Shown: positions 1 to 13,535 of the stretch, in pieces | Numbering within the stretch: position 1 is the stretch's first letter | Layout of the letters: every line of letters starts with the position of its first letter | Origin: Prosapia bicincta | Lineage: Eukaryota > Arthropoda > Insecta > Hemiptera > Cercopidae | Direction of reading: 5' to 3' | DNA length: 64,000 nucleotides | Assembly (NCBI GenBank): GCA_036971475.1 | Contig: JBAIZL010000002.1 | Location: 354,362,582-354,426,581 of the forward strand | Notes under the pieces: model-generated | The model's database searches: none | Told to the model about the DNA's origin: nothing | Seen by the model: the letters and a program-made list of their open reading frames with translations, nothing else | Position numbers and translations under genes: made by a program

Positions 1-3000
1 ACTTCCCCTGTATCCTTAGTCCTATATAGTCCCATTCACCCTTCCTTATTCGTCCTCTCATTAAGGGTTGAAAGGATGGACACCACTTTAGGTCCACTTA
101 AGGGTGCCATCTGGCTCACGATTTGCTCACTTCCCCCATATCCTTAGTCCTATATAGTCCCATCCACCCTTCCTTATTCCTCCTCTCATAAAAGGTTAAA
201 GGAGGGACACCACTTTAGGTCCACTTCAGGGTGCCATCTGGCTCACGCTATCCTCACATCCCCTACATCCTTAGTCCTATATAGTCCCATCCACCCTTCC
301 TTATTCCTCCTCTCATAAGGGGTTGAAAGGATGGACACCACTTTAGGTCCACTTCAGGGTGCCATCTGGCTCACGCTTTGCTCACTTCCAATGTATCCTT
401 AGTCCTATATAGTCCCATCCACCCTTCCTTATTCCTCCTCTCATAAAGGGTTGAAAGGATGGACACCACTTTAGGTCCACTTAAGGGTGCCATCTGGCTC
501 ACGATTTGCTCACTTCCCCCATATCCTTAGTCCTATATAGTCCCATCCACCCTTCCTTATTCCTCCTCTCATAAAAGGTTAAAGGAGGGACACCACTTTA
601 GGTCCACTTCAGGGTGCCATCTGACTCACGCTATCCTCACATCCCCTACATCATTAGTCCTATATAGTCCCATCCACCCTTCCTTATTCCTCCTCTCATA
701 AGGGGTTGAAAGGATGGACACCACTTTAGGTCCACTTCAGGGTGCCATATGGCTCACGCTTTGCTCACTTCCAATGTATCCTTAGTCCTATATAGTCCCA
801 TCCACCCTTCCTTATTCCTCCTCTCAAAAAGGGTTAAAAGGATGGACACCACTTTAGGTCCACTTCAGGGTGCCATCTGGATCACGCTTTGCTCACTTCC
901 CCTGTATCCTTAGTCCTATATAGTCCCATCTACCCTTCCTTATTCCTCCTCTCATAAAGGAATAAAAGGAAGGACACCACTTTAGGTCCACTTCAGGGTG
1001 CCATCTGGCTCACGCTATGCTCACTTCCTCCATATCCTTAGGCCTATATAGTCCCATCCACCCTTCCTTATTCCTCCTCTCATAAAGGGTTAAAAGGATG
1101 GAAACCACTTTAGGTCCACTTCAGGGTGCCATCTGGCTCACGCTTTGCTCACTTCCTCCATATCCTTAGTCCTATATAGTCCCATCCACCCTTCCTTATT
1201 CCTCCTCTCGTAAGGGGTTGAAAGGATGGACACCACTTTAGGTCCACTTCAGGGTGCCAACTGGCTCACGCTTTGCTCACTTCCCCTGTATCCTTAGTCC
1301 TATATAGTCTCATCCACCCTTCCTTATTCCTCCTCTCATAAAAGGGTTGAAAGGATGGACACCACTTTAGGTCCACTTCAGGGTGCCATCTGGCTCACGC
1401 TTTGCTCACTTCCCCTGTATCCTTAGTCCTATATAGTCCCATCCACCCTTCCTTATTCCTCCTCTCATAAGGGGTTAAAAGGATGGTCACCACTTTAGGT
1501 CCACTTCAGGGTGCCATCTGGCTCACGCTTTGCTCACTTCCCCTGTATCCTTAGTCCTATATAGTCCCATCCAAACTTCCTTATTCCTCCTCTCATAAAA
1601 GGTTGAAGGATGGACACCACTTTAGGTCCACTTCAGGGTGCCATCTGGCTCACGCTTTGCTCACTTCCCCTGTATCCTTAGTCCTATATAGTCCCATCCA
1701 CCCTTCCTTATTCCTCCTCTCATAAGGGGTTGAAGGATGGACACCACTTTAGGTCCACATCAGGGTGCCATCTGGCTCACGCTTTGCTCACTTCCCCTGT
1801 ATCCTAAGTCCTATATAGTCAAATCCACCCTTCCTTATTCCTCCTCTCATAGGGGTTGAAGGATGGACACCAATTTAGGTCCACTTCAGGGTGCCATCTG
1901 GCTCACGCTTTGCTCACTTCCCCTGTATCCTTAGTCCTATATAGTCCCATCCACCCTTCCTTATTCCTCCTCTCATAAAGGAATAAAAGGAAGGACACCA
2001 CTTTAGGACCACTTCAGGGTGCCATCTGGCTCACGCTATGCTCACTTCCTCCATATCCTTAGTCCTATATAGTCCCATCCACCCTTCCTTATTCCTCCTC
2101 TCATAAAGGGTTAAAAGGATGGACACCTCTTTAGGTCCACTTCAGGGTGCCATCTGGCTCACGCTATGCTCACTTCCTCCATATCCTTAGTCCTATATAG
2201 TCCCATCCACCCTTCCTTATTCCTCCTCTCATAAAGAGTTAAATGGATGGACACCACTTTAGGTCCACTTCAGGGTGCCATCTGGCTCACGCTTTGCTCA
2301 CTTCCCCTGTATCCTTAGTCCTATATAGTCCCATCCAAACTTCCTTATTCCTCATCTCATAAAAGGTTGAAGGATGGACACCACTTTAGGTCCACTTCAG
2401 GGTGCCATCTGGCTCACGCTTTGATCACTTCCCCTGTATCCTTAGTCCTATATAGTCAAATCCACACTTCCTTATTCCTCCTCTCATAAGGGGTTGAAGG
2501 ATGGACACCACTTTAGGTCCACATCAGGGTGCCATCTGGCTCACGCGTTGCTCACTTCCCCTGTATCCTTAGTCCTATATAGTCCCATCCACCCTTCCTT
2601 ATTCCTCCTCTCATAAGGGGTTGAAGGATGGACACCACTTTAGGTCCACTTCAGGGTGCCATCTGGATCACGCTTTGCTCACTTCCCCTGTATCCTTAGT
2701 TTTATATAGTCCCATCCACACTTCCTTATTCCTCCTCTCATAAGGTGTTGAAGGATGGACACCACTTTAGGTCCACTTCAGGGTGCCATCTGGCTCATGC
2801 TTTGCTCACTACCCCTGTATACTTAGTCCTATATAGTCCCATCCACCATTCCTTATTCCTTCTCTCATAAGGGGTTAAAAGGATGGACACCACTTTAGGT
2901 CCACTTCAGGGTGCTACCTGGCTCACGCTCTGCTCACTTCCTCCATATCCTTAGTCCTATAAAGTTCCATCCAACCTTCCTTATTCCTCCTCACATAAAC

Positions 3001-6000
3001 GGTTATAAGGATGGACACCACTTTAGGTCCACTTCAAGGTGCCATCTGGCTCACGCTTTGCTCACTTCCCCTGTATCCTTAGTCCTATATAACCCCATCC
3101 ACCCTTCCTTATTCCTCCTCTCATAAAGGGTTAAAAGGATGGACCCCACTTTAGGTCCACTTCAGGGTGCCATCTGGATCACGCTTTGCTCACTTCCCCT
3201 GTATCCTTAGTCCTATATAGTCCCATCCACCCTTCCTTATTCCTCCTCTCATAAGGGGTTGAAGGATGGACACCACTTTAGGTCCACTTCAGGGTGCCAT
3301 CTGGATCACACTTTGCTCACTTCCCCTGTATCCTTAGTCCTATATAGTCCCATCCACCCTTCCTTATTCCTCCTCTCATAAGGGGTTGAAGGATGGACAC
3401 CACTTTAGGTCCACATCAGGGTGCCATCTGGCTCACGCTTTGCTCACTTCCCCTGTATCCTTAGTCCTATATAGTCAAATCCACCCTTCCTTATTCCTCT
3501 TCTCATAGGGGTTGAAGGATGGACACCAATTTAGGTCCACTTCAGGGTGCCATCTGGCTCACGCTTTGCTCACTTCCCCTGTATCCTTAGTCCTATATAG
3601 TCCCATCCACCCTTCCTTATTCCTCCTCTCATAAAGTAATAAAAGGAAGGACACCACTTTAGGTCCACTTCAGGGTGCCATTTGGCTCACGCTATGCTCA
3701 CTTCCTCCATATCCTTAGTCCTATATAGTCCCATCCACCCTTCCTTATTCCTCCTCTCATAAAGTGTTAAAAGGATGGACACCTCTTTAGGTCCACTTCA
3801 GGGTGCCATCTGGCTCACGCTTTGCTCACTTCCCCTGTATCCTTAGTCCTATATAGTCCCATCCAAACTTCCTTATTCCTCATCTCATAAAAGGTTGAAG
3901 GATGGACACCACTTTAGGTCCACATCAGGGTGTCATCTGGCTCACGCGTTGCTCACTTCCCCTGTATCCTTAGTCCTATATAGTCCCATCCACCCTTCCT
4001 TATTCCTCCTCTCATACGGGGTTGAAGGATGGACACCACTTTAGGTCCACTTCAGGGTGCCATCTGGATCACGCTTTGCTCACTTCCCCTGTATCCTTAG
4101 TTTTATATAGTCCCATCCACACTTCCTTATTCCTCCTCTCATAAGGTGTTGAAGGATGGACGCCACTTTAGGTCCACTTCAGGGTGCCATCTGGCTCTCG
4201 CTTTGCTCACTTCCCCTGTATCCTTAGTCCTATATAGTCAAATCCACCCTTCCTTATTCCTCCTCTCATAAGGGGTTGAAGGTTGGACACTACTTTAGGT
4301 CCACATCAGGGTGCCATCTGGCTCACGCGTTGCTCACTTCCCCTGTATCCTTAGTCCTATATAGTCCCATCCACCCTTCCTTATTCCTCCTCTCATACGG
4401 GGTTGAAGGATGGACACCACTTTAGGTCCACTTCAGGGTGCCATCTGGATCACGCTTTGCTCACTTCCCCTGTATCCTTAGTTTTATATAGTCCCATCCA
4501 CACTTCCTTATTCCTCCTCTCATAAGGTGTTGAAGGATGGACACCACTTTAGTTCCACTTCAGGGTGCCATCTGGCTCATGCTTTGCTCACTACCCCTGT
4601 ATACTTAGTCCTATATAGTCCCATCCACCATTCCTTATTCCTTCTCTCATAAGGGGTTAAAAGGATGGACACCACTTTAGGTCCACTTCAGAGTGCTACC
4701 TGGCTCACGCTCTGCTCACTTCCTCCATATCCTTAGTCCTATAAAGTTCCATCCAACATTCCTTATTCCTCCTCACATAAACGGTTATAAGGATGGACAC
4801 CACTTTAGGTCTACTTCAAGGTGCCATCTGGCTCACGCTTTGCTCACTTCCCCTGTATCCTTAGTCCTATATAACCCCATCCACCCTTCCTTATTCCTCC
4901 TCTCATAAAGGGTTAAAAGGATGGACCCCACTTTAGGTCCACTTCAGGATGCCATCTGGATCACGCTTTGCTCACTTCCCCTGTATCCTTAGTCCTATAT
5001 AGTCCCATCCACCCTTCCTTATTCCTCCTCTCATAAGGGGTTGACGGATGGACACCACTTTAGGTCCACTTCAGGGTGCCATCTGGATCACGCTTTGCTC
5101 ACTTCCCCTGTATCCTTAGTCCTGTATAGTCCCATCCACCCTTCCTTATTCCTCCTGTCATAAGGGGTTGAAGAATGGACACCACTTTAGGTCCACTTCA
5201 GGGTGCCATCTGGCTCACGCTTTGCTCACTTCCCCTGTATCCTTAGTCCTATATAGTCCCATCCACCCTTTATTATTCCTCCTCTCATAAGGAGTTAAAA
5301 GGATGGACACCACTTTAGGTCACCATCAGGGTGCCATCTGGCTCACGCTTTGCTCACTTCCCCTGTATCCTTAGTCCTATATAGTCCCATCCACCATTCC
5401 TTATTCCTTCTCTCATAAGGGGTTAAAAGAATGGACACCACTTTAGGTCCACTTCAGGGTGCTACCTGGCTCACGCTTTGCTCACTTCCTCCATATCCTT
5501 AGTCGTATAAAGTTATATCCCACCTTCCTTATTCCTCCTCTCTTAAAGGGTTAAAAGGATGGACACCACTATAGGTCCAATTCAGGGTGCCATCTGGCTC
5601 ACGCTTTGCTCACTTCCCCTGTATCCTTAGTCCTATATAGTCCCATCCACCCTTCCTTATTCCTCCTCTCATAAGGAGTTAAAAGGATGGACACCACTTT
5701 AGGTCACCATCAGGGTGCCATCTGGCTCACGCTTTGCTCACTTCTCCAATATTCTTAGTGCTATATAGTCCCATCCAACCTTCCTTATTCCTTCTCTCAT
5801 AAGAGGTTGAAAGGATGGACACCACTTTAGGTCCACATCAGGGTGCCATCTGGCTCACGCTTTGCTCACTTCCCCTGTATCCTTAGTCCTATATAGTTCC
5901 ATCCAACCTTCCTTATTCCTCCTCTTATAAACGGTTAAAAGGATGGAAACCACTTTAGGTACACTTCAGGGTGCCATCTGGATCACGCTTTGCTCACTTC

Positions 6001-9000
6001 CCCTGTATCCTTAGTCCTATATAGTCCCATCCACCCTGCCTTATTCCTCCTCTCATAAGGGGTTGAAGGATGGACACCACTTTAGGTCCACTTCAGGGTG
6101 CCATCTGGATCACGCTTTGCTCACTTCCCCTGTATCCTTAGTCCTGTATAGTCCCATCCACCCTTCCTTATTCCTCCTGTCATAAGGGGTTGAAGAATGG
6201 ACACCACTTTAGGTCCACTTCAGGGTGCCATCTGGCTCACGCTTTGCTCACTTCCCCTGTATCCTTAGTCCTATATAGTCCCATCCAAACTTCCTTATTC
6301 CTCATCTCATAAAAGGTTGAAGGATGGACACCACTTTAGGTCCACATCAGGGTGCCATCTGGCTCACGCGTTGCTCACTTCCCCTGTATCCTTAGTCCTA
6401 TATAGTGACATCCACCCTTCCTTATTCCTCCTCTCATAAGGGGTTGAAGGATGGACACCACTTTAGGTCCACTTCAGGGTGCCATCTGGCTAACGCGTTG
6501 CTCACTTCCCCTGTATCCTTAGTCCTATATAGTCCCATCCACCCTTCCTTATTCCTCTTCTCATACGGGGTTGAAGGATGGACACCACTTTAGGTCCACT
6601 TCAGGGTGCCATCTGGATCACGCTTTGCTCACTTCCCCTGTATCCTTAGTTTTATATAGTCCCATCCACACTTCCTTATTCCTCCTCTCATAAGGTGTTG
6701 AAGGATGGACGCCACTTTAGGTCCACTTCAGGGTGCCATCTGGCTCTCGCTTTGCTCACTTCCCCTGTATCCTTAGTCCTATATAGTCAAATCCACCCTT
6801 CCTTATTCCTCCTCTCATAAGGGGTTGAAGGATGGACACCACTTTAGGTCCACGTCAGGGTGCCATCTGGCTCACGCGTTGCTCACTTCCCCTGTATCCT
6901 TAGTCCTATATAGTCCCATCCACCCTTCCTTAATCCTCCTCTCATACGGGGTTGAAGGATGGACACCACTTTAGGTCCAATTCAGGGTGCCATCTGGATC
7001 ACGCTTTGCTCACTTCCCCTGTATCCTTAGTTTTATATAGTCCCATCCACACTTCCTTATTCCTCCTCTCATAAGGTGTTGAAGGATGGACACCACTTTA
7101 GTTCCACTTCAGGGTGCCATCTGGCTCATGCTTTGCTCACTACCCCTGTATACTTAGTCCTATATAGTCCCATCCACCATTCCTTATTCCTTCTCTCATA
7201 AGGGGTTAAAAGGATGGACACCACTTTAGGTCCACTCCAGAGTGCTACCTGGCTCACGCTCTGCTCACTTCCTCCATATCCTTAGTCCTATAAAGTCCCA
7301 TCCAACATTCCTTATTCCTCCTCACATAAACGGTTATAAGGATGGACACCACTTTAGGTCTACTTCAAGGTGCCATCTGGCTCACGCTTTTCTCACTTCC
7401 CCTGTATCCTTAGTCCTATATAACCCCATCCACCCTTCCTTATTCCTCCTCTCATAAAGGGTTAAAAGGATGGACCCCACTTTAGGTCCACTTCAGGATG
7501 CCATCTGGATCACGCTTTGCTCACTTCCCCTGTATCCTTAGTCCTATATAGTCCCATCCACCCTTCCTTATTCCTCCTCTCATAAGGGGTTGAAGGATGG
7601 ACACCACTTTAGGTCCACTTCAGGGTGCCATCTGGATCACGCTTTGCTCACTTCCCCTGTATCCTTAGTCCTGTATAGTCCCATCCACCCTTCCTTATTC
7701 CTCCTGTCATAAGGGGTTGAAGAATGGACACCACTTTAGGTCCACTTCAGGGTGCCATCTGGCTCACGCTTTGCTCACTTCCCCTGTATCCTTAGTCCTA
7801 TATAGTCCCATCCACCCTTTATTATTCCTCCTCTCATAAGGAGTTAAAAGGATGGACACCACTTTAGGTCACCATCAGGGTGCCATCTGGCTCACGCTTT
7901 GCTCACTTCCCCTGTATCCTTAGTCCTATATAGTCCCATCCACCATTCCTTATTCCTTCTCTCATAAGGGGTTAAAAGAATGGACACCACTTTAGGTCCA
8001 CTTCAGGGTGCTACCTGGCTCACGCTTTGCTCACTTCCTCCATATCCTTAGTCGTATAAAGTTCCATCCCACCTTCCTTATTCCTCCTCTCTTAAAGGGT
8101 TAAAAGGATGGACACCACTATAGGTCCAATTCAGGGTGCCATCTGGCTCACGCTTTGCTCACTTCCCCTGCATCCTTAGTCCTATATAGTCCCATCCACC
8201 CTTCCTTATTCCTCCTCTCATAAGGAGTTAAAAGGATGGACACCACTTTAGGTCACCATCAGGGTGCCATCTGGCTCACGCTTTGCTCACTTCTCCAATA
8301 TTCTTAGTGCTATATAGTCCCATCCAACCTTCCTTATTCCTTCTCTCATAAGAGGTTGAAAGGATGGACACCACTTTAGGTCCACATCAGGGTGCCATCT
8401 GGCTCACGCTTTGCTCACTTCCCCTGTATCCTTAGTCCTATATAGTCCCATCCAACCTTCCTTATTCCTCCTCTTATAAACGGTTAAAAGGATGGAAACC
8501 ACTTTAGGTACACTTCAGGGTGCCATCTGGCTCACGCTTTGCTCACTTCCCCTATATCCTTAGTCCTATATAACCCCATCCACCCTTCCTTATTCCTCCT
8601 CTCATAAAGTGTAAAAGGATGGACACCACTTTAGGTCCACTTCAGGGTGCCATCTGGCTCACGCCATGCTCACTTCCCCAATATTCTTAGTCCTATATAG
8701 TCCCATCCACCCTTCCTTATTCCTTCTCGTATAAGAGGTTGAAAGGATGGACACCACTTTAGGTCCACTTCAGGGTGCCATCTGGCTCACGCTTTGCTTA
8801 CTTCCCCTATATCCTTAGTCCTATATAATCCCATCCACCATTCCTTATTCCTAATCTCATAAGAGGTTGAAAGGTTGGACACCACTTTAGGTCCACTTCA
8901 GGGTGCCATCTGGCTCACGCTTTGCTCACTTCCCCTGTATCCTTAGTCCTATATAGTCCCATCCACCCTTCCTTATTCCTCCTCTCATAAAGGAATTAAA

Positions 9001-12000
9001 GGAAGGACACCACTTTAGGTCCACTTCAGGGTGCCATCTGGCTCACGCTACGCTCACTTCCTCCATATCCTTAGTCCTATATAGTCCCATCCACCCTTCC
9101 TTATTCCTCCTCGCATAAAGGGTTAAAAGGATGGACACCACTTTAGGTCCACTTCAGGGTGCCATCTGGCTCACGCTTTGCTCACTTCCTCCATATCCTT
9201 AGTCCTATATAGTCCCATCTACCCTTCCTTATTCCTCCTCTCATAAAGGGTTAAAAGGATGGACACCAATTTAGGTCCACTTCAGGGTGCCATCTGGCTC
9301 ACGCTATGCTCACTTCCTCCATATCCTTAGTCCTATATAGTCCCATCCACCCTTCCTTATTCCTCCTCTCATAAGGGGTTGAAAGGATGGACACCACTTT
9401 AGGTCCACTTCAGGGTGCCATCTGGCTCACGCTTTGCTCACTTCCCCTGTATCCTTAGTCCTATATAGTCCCATCCACCCTTCCTTATTCCTCCTCTCAT
9501 AAAAGGGTTGAAAGGATGGACACCACTTTATTTCCACTTCAGGGTGCCATCTGGCTCACGCTTTGCTCACTTCCCCTGTATCCTTATTCCTATATAGTCC
9601 CATCCACCCTTCCTTATTCCTCCTCTCATAAGGGGTTAAAACGATGGTCACCATTTTAAGTCCACATCAGGGTGCCATCTGGCTCATGCTTTGCTCACTT
9701 CCCCTGTATCCTTAGTCCTATATAGTCCCATCCACCCTTCCTTATTCCTCCTCTCATAAGGGGTTAAAAGGATGGTCACCACTTTAGGTCCACTTCAGGG
9801 TGCCATCTGGCTCACGCTTTGCTCACTTCCCCTTTATCCTTAGTCCTATATAGTCCCATCCAAACTTCCTTATTCCTCCTCTCATAAAAGGTTGAAGGAT
9901 GGACACCACTTTAGGTCCACCTCAGGGTGCCATCTGGCTCACGCTTTGCTCACTTCCCCTGTATCCTTAGTCCTATATAGTCCCATCCTCCCTTCCTTAT
10001 TCCTCCTCTCATAAGGGGTTGAAGGATGGACACCACTTTAGGTCAACATCAGGGTGCCATCTGGCTCACGCTTTGCTCACTTCCCCTGTATCCTTAGTCC
10101 TATATAATCAAATCCTCCCTTCCTTATTCCTCCTCTCATAGGGGTTGAAGGATGGACACCAATTTAGGTCCACTTCAGGGTGCCATCTGGCTCACGCTAT
10201 GCTCACTTCCTCCATATCCTTAGTCCTATATATTCCCATCCACCCTTCCTTATTCCTCCTCTCATAAAGGTTTAAAAGGATGGACACCTCTTTAGGTCCA
10301 CTTCAGGGTGCCATCTGGCTCACGCTATGCTCTATTCCTCCATATCCTTAGTCCTATATAGTCCCATTCACCCTTCCTTATTCCTCCTCTCATAAAGTGT
10401 TAAAAGGATGGACACCACTTTAGGTCCACTTCAGGGTGCCATCTGGCTCACGCTATGCTCACTTTCTCCATATCCTTAGTCCTATATAGTCCCATCCACC
10501 CTTCCTTATTCCTGCTCTCATAAAGTGTTAAAAGGATGGACACCACTTTAGGTCCACTTCAGGGTGCCATCTGGCTCACGCTTTGCTCACTTCCCCTGTA
10601 TGCTTAGTCCTGTATAACCCCATCCACCCTTCCTTATTCCTCCTCTCATAAGAGGTTAAAAGGAGGGACACCACTTTAGGTCCACTTCAGGGTGCCATCT
10701 GGCTCACGTCATGCTCACTTCCCCAATATTCCTAGTCCTATATAGTCCCATCCACCCTTCCTTATTCCTTCTCTCATTAGAGGTTTAAAGGATGGACACC
10801 ACTTTAGGTCCACATCAGGGTGCCATCTGGCTCACGCTTTGCTCACTTCCCCTGTATCCTTAGTTCTATATAGTCCAATCCAACCATCCTTATTCCTCCT
10901 CTTATAAACGGTTAAAAGGATGGACACCACTTTACGTTCACATCAGGGTGCCATCTGGCTCACGCTTTGCTCACTTCCCCTGTATCCTTAGTCCTATATA
11001 GTTCCATCCAACCTTCCTTATTTCTCCTCTCATAAACGGTTAAAAGGATGGACACCACTTTAGGTCCACATCAGGGTGCCATCTGGCTCACGCTTTGCTC
11101 ACTTCCCCTGTATACTTAGTCCTATATAGTCTTATCCAACCTTCCTTATTCCTCCTCTCATAAACGGTTAAAAGGATGGACACCACTTTAGGTCCACTTC
11201 AGGGTGCCATCTGGCTCATGCTTTGCTCACTTCCCCTATATCCTTAGTCCTATATACCCCATCCACCCTTCCTTATTCCTCCTCTCATAAAGGGTTAAAA
11301 GGATGGACACCACTATAGGTCCACTTCAGGGTGCCATCTGGCTCACGCCATGCTCACTTCCCCTATATCCTTAGTCCTATATAGTCCCATCCACCCTTCC
11401 TTATTCCTTCTCTCATAAGAGTTTGAAAGGAACGACACCACTTTAGGTCCACATCAGGGTGTCATCTGGCTCACGCTTTGCTCACTTCCCCTGTATCCTT
11501 AGTCCTATATAGTCCCATCCACCATTCCTTATTCCTTCTCTCATAAGGGGTTAAAAGGATGGACACCACTTTAGGTCCACTTCAGGGTGCCATCTGGCTC
11601 ACGCTTTGCTCACTTCCCCTATATCCTTAGTCCTATATAGTCCCATCCACCATTCCTTATTCCTAATCTCATAAGAGTTTGAAAGGATGGACACCACTTT
11701 AGGTCCACATCAGGGTGTCATCTGGCTCACGCTTTGCTCACTTCCCCTGTATCCTTAGTCCTATATAGTCCCATCCACCATTCCTTATTCCTTCTCTCAT
11801 AAGGGGTTAAAAGGATGGACACCACTTTAGGTCCACTTCAGGGTACCATCTGGCTCACGCTTTGCTCACTTCCCCTATATCCTTAGTCCTATATAGTCCC
11901 ATCCACCATTCCTTATTCCTAATCTCATAAAGGATTGAAACGATGGACACCACTTTATTTTCACTTCCGGGTGCCATCTGGCTCACGCTATGCTCACTTC

Positions 12001-12048
12001 CCCTATATCCTTAGTCCTATATAACCCCATCCACCCTTCCTTATTCCT
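1..12048. repeat. Satellite A tandem array, about 127-bp unit, about 95 copies
   Basis: The window opens inside a head-to-tail array, and the array ends near 12048 in the words TTATTCCTTT. Successive 'cacttcccctgtatccttag' anchors are about 127 bp apart (for example 129 and 256). Each unit holds, in order, 'tcctatatagtccc', 'atccacccttccttattcc', 'ctcataa', a purine-rich 'ggttgaaaggatggac', 'accactttaggtccac', 'ttcagggtgccatctgg' and 'ctcacgctttgctc'. Units differ by scattered substitutions and 1-3 bp indels. They show no similarity to satellite B. The left edge lies outside the window, so the true size is unknown. Some reading frames stay open for 60-70 codons across units, but they are not conserved as protein and the period is not a multiple of three, so they are not called as genes. 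Confidence 0.98.
3820..8520. repeat. Segmental duplication inside satellite A, 2,549-bp offset
   Basis: Private variants recur 2,549 bp apart, which is about 20 units. The 'ttttatatag' variant is at 4101 and 6650, 'acccttt attatt' at 5265 and 7814, and the same 71-codon chance frame at 4693 and 7242. Upstream, around 3859 and 6281, the offset falls to 2,422 bp, one unit less, so the right copy gained (or the left copy lost) one unit. Similarity to the left copy stops near 8510, where the right copy switches to the 'ataacccc' variant. A related 14-unit offset (1,782 bp) links 2911 with 4693. Both are typical of unequal exchange or slippage in satellites. Confidence 0.85.
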
Positions 12049-12230
12049 TTATATAAACTAGATAGGTGAGTTAGCGACGTTGGCCTCGTTGTAAAAGGTA
12101 GGCTTCCGAACGTGGGAAATGGCCTCAAGCTTCAGGTTCATCATTGCCTGTAAAACACATTGGGCATAGCATGCCTTAGGTACTGGAGGATTTCGCCCAC
12201 ACATTGTTGACACTAATTGATACTCTCTCA
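12049..12230. other. Non-satellite sequence beside satellite A, no supported gene
   Basis: Single-copy sequence starts directly at the array edge. A 48-codon minus-strand frame runs from 12204 to 12058, but I recognise no domain in it and do not call it a gene. Its stop falls about ten bases from the last satellite unit. Confidence 0.5.
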
Positions 12231-12298
12231 GGTATTCGACTTGTGTCTTTTAAGAAAGGAACCAAGACGAGTGTAAGCTTTATTGCACACCTTACAAA
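12231..12298 (-). pseudogene. Degenerate C2H2 zinc-finger-like fragment
   Basis: On the minus strand one frame reads as a single finger-like stretch: F-C-K-V-C, then N-K-A-Y-T-R-L-G-S, then F-L-K-R-H-K-S. This resembles the C-x2-C ... H half of a C2H2 finger of the 'NKxFTRLGSLxRH' type common in insect proteins. The spacing from the second Cys to the first His is 13 rather than the usual 12. The second His is missing, and a stop follows within a few codons. No second finger or linker is visible. It may be an exon relic, part of a mobile element, or chance. Confidence 0.35.
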
Positions 12299-12642
12299 AA
12301 TGGTTCTATTATTACAAGGGGTGACTTTTAAACCTAAAATGTCTGAAAAACTGTCAAACATATGCAAACAAAAATAAACATAATAAAAGTAGGGCAAAAT
12401 GAATAAATGAAATGTACAGATTAGTAAAAAAACGTACCTTAGACTGATAACATTAAAATAATATGTAAAAAAATTTAAGGAGTATAATTATAATTATAAC
12501 AGGATCTGTTATTCCAGTAAGGGAGAAAAGGTACATGACAGCGTGGCAAAGTAGAGCTACAATATTTAATGAAATAAAAAATATTAGAAAATTAAATACT
12601 TGAAAAATAAAAAGATAGTTGATAACTTACAAAAATGGCTAA

Positions 12643-13150
12643 GGAGATAGGAAGGTCTGGATAAAAAGAAATTCTACAGATGTGGAAGGCGGAAACGAGA
12701 AAGTTGAGAAGGAAAAAGATAAAGAGGATGTGGAGAATAGGTGGGAAATGGAGAAACAGGAAGCAAGGGCTGAAAAGGAATGCGAAAAAACTGAAGCAAA
12801 GGCGAAAAGGGAAAAAGATCAAGTAGAAGCAAAGGCGATAAGGGAAAGTGATAGAGAGGAAGCTGGAGAAAGGTAGAGAAAAAATAAAAATAATACTGCA
12901 GGAGATAGAGGAAAGGAAACAGTATATGGAAACTGTAAAGGCAAACCCTAAGATCCATCAGGTATCTGTCACCCAGGAGACAGGAGGAATGAAAGAAAGG
13001 ATGGAACAGTGGGAAAGTTATATTTCAGTGATGTAAGAAAAGGTAAAGGAAAAAGACAAAGAAGCAACAATCATCCCCGAAAACACTACTATTATAAAAG
13101 AAGAAGTAAGAAAATTGAACTCCGGATCTAAAGGGTCGAGGCGAAAGTAA
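12643..13150 (+). pseudogene. Retrotransposon gag remnant (Glu/Lys-rich coiled coil), frameshifted
   Basis: A first frame, open from about 12643 to 12876, codes for an extremely Glu/Lys/Arg-rich segment with the look of a charged coiled coil. There is no convincing start codon: an ATG at 12635 is in another frame. Around 12850 the sequence shifts to a second frame that continues the charged pattern (starting E-R-K-L-E-K-G) to a TAA at 13034-13036. After that stop the same frame stays open again to about 13150. Charged coiled-coil N-termini are common in gag-like proteins of insect LTR retrotransposons, and a protease motif follows downstream on the same strand. The assignment therefore rests on order and composition rather than on a recognised capsid motif. 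At least one frameshift and several stops make it non-functional. Open frames on the opposite strand of 12592-12958 are shadows of this purine-rich stretch. Confidence 0.55.
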
Positions 13151-13535
13151 AAAAATGTAGCAGCAAAATACGTACATGCCGACCCAGATTAACAGATTAC
13201 ATGGACTCTCTGTATTTCAAGAGCATTGAGTATTGAAGGGAATAAATAGAGGGTCCCATGTCATTCCTAACAGAGGTTGAAAGGTTAATTAATGAAATTT
13301 ACCCAAAAATGGGGCGAGATTCCAAACGTAACAATATAGAAAAATTTTAAGGATTTCGGGTAATGAATGGTGACGGGCAATAAAAAAAGGGGGAGAAGGT
13401 TATGAGACATTTAGCGAATTATTAGGAAAAACTAATTGGGGTTTTAACGAAAAGAAAGAGTTACACGCATTTTAGATAATAAGCGTTATTATAATTCTAA
13501 GCCAAGCAATAAGCCGCACGTAACCAACCTCCTAA
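13151..13535 (+). pseudogene. Decayed middle of the same gag region
   Basis: All three forward frames carry several stops. Short stretches still look protein-like, for example E-V-E-R-L-I-N-E-I-Y-P-K near 13275 and Y-E-T-F-S-E-L-L-G-K-T-N-W-G-F near 13400, in different frames. The second recalls the '...F..LLG..W' pattern of gag capsid regions. I read it as the capsid part of the remnant, broken by indels. There are no zinc-knuckle cysteines that I can place. Confidence 0.4.

Noticed and set aside
2911..7457. Repeated 62-71 codon plus-strand frames in satellite A
   Set aside because: They are chance openings across two neighbouring units, reappear only because the block was duplicated, and break in most other units; no domain, and the period is not divisible by three.
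12176..12397. 73-codon minus-strand frame
   Set aside because: It overlaps the finger-like fragment in another frame and has no recognisable domain.
12592..12958. Two minus-strand Phe/Leu/Pro-rich frames
   Set aside because: They are the complement of the purine-rich Glu/Lys coding stretch and make sense only as shadows.
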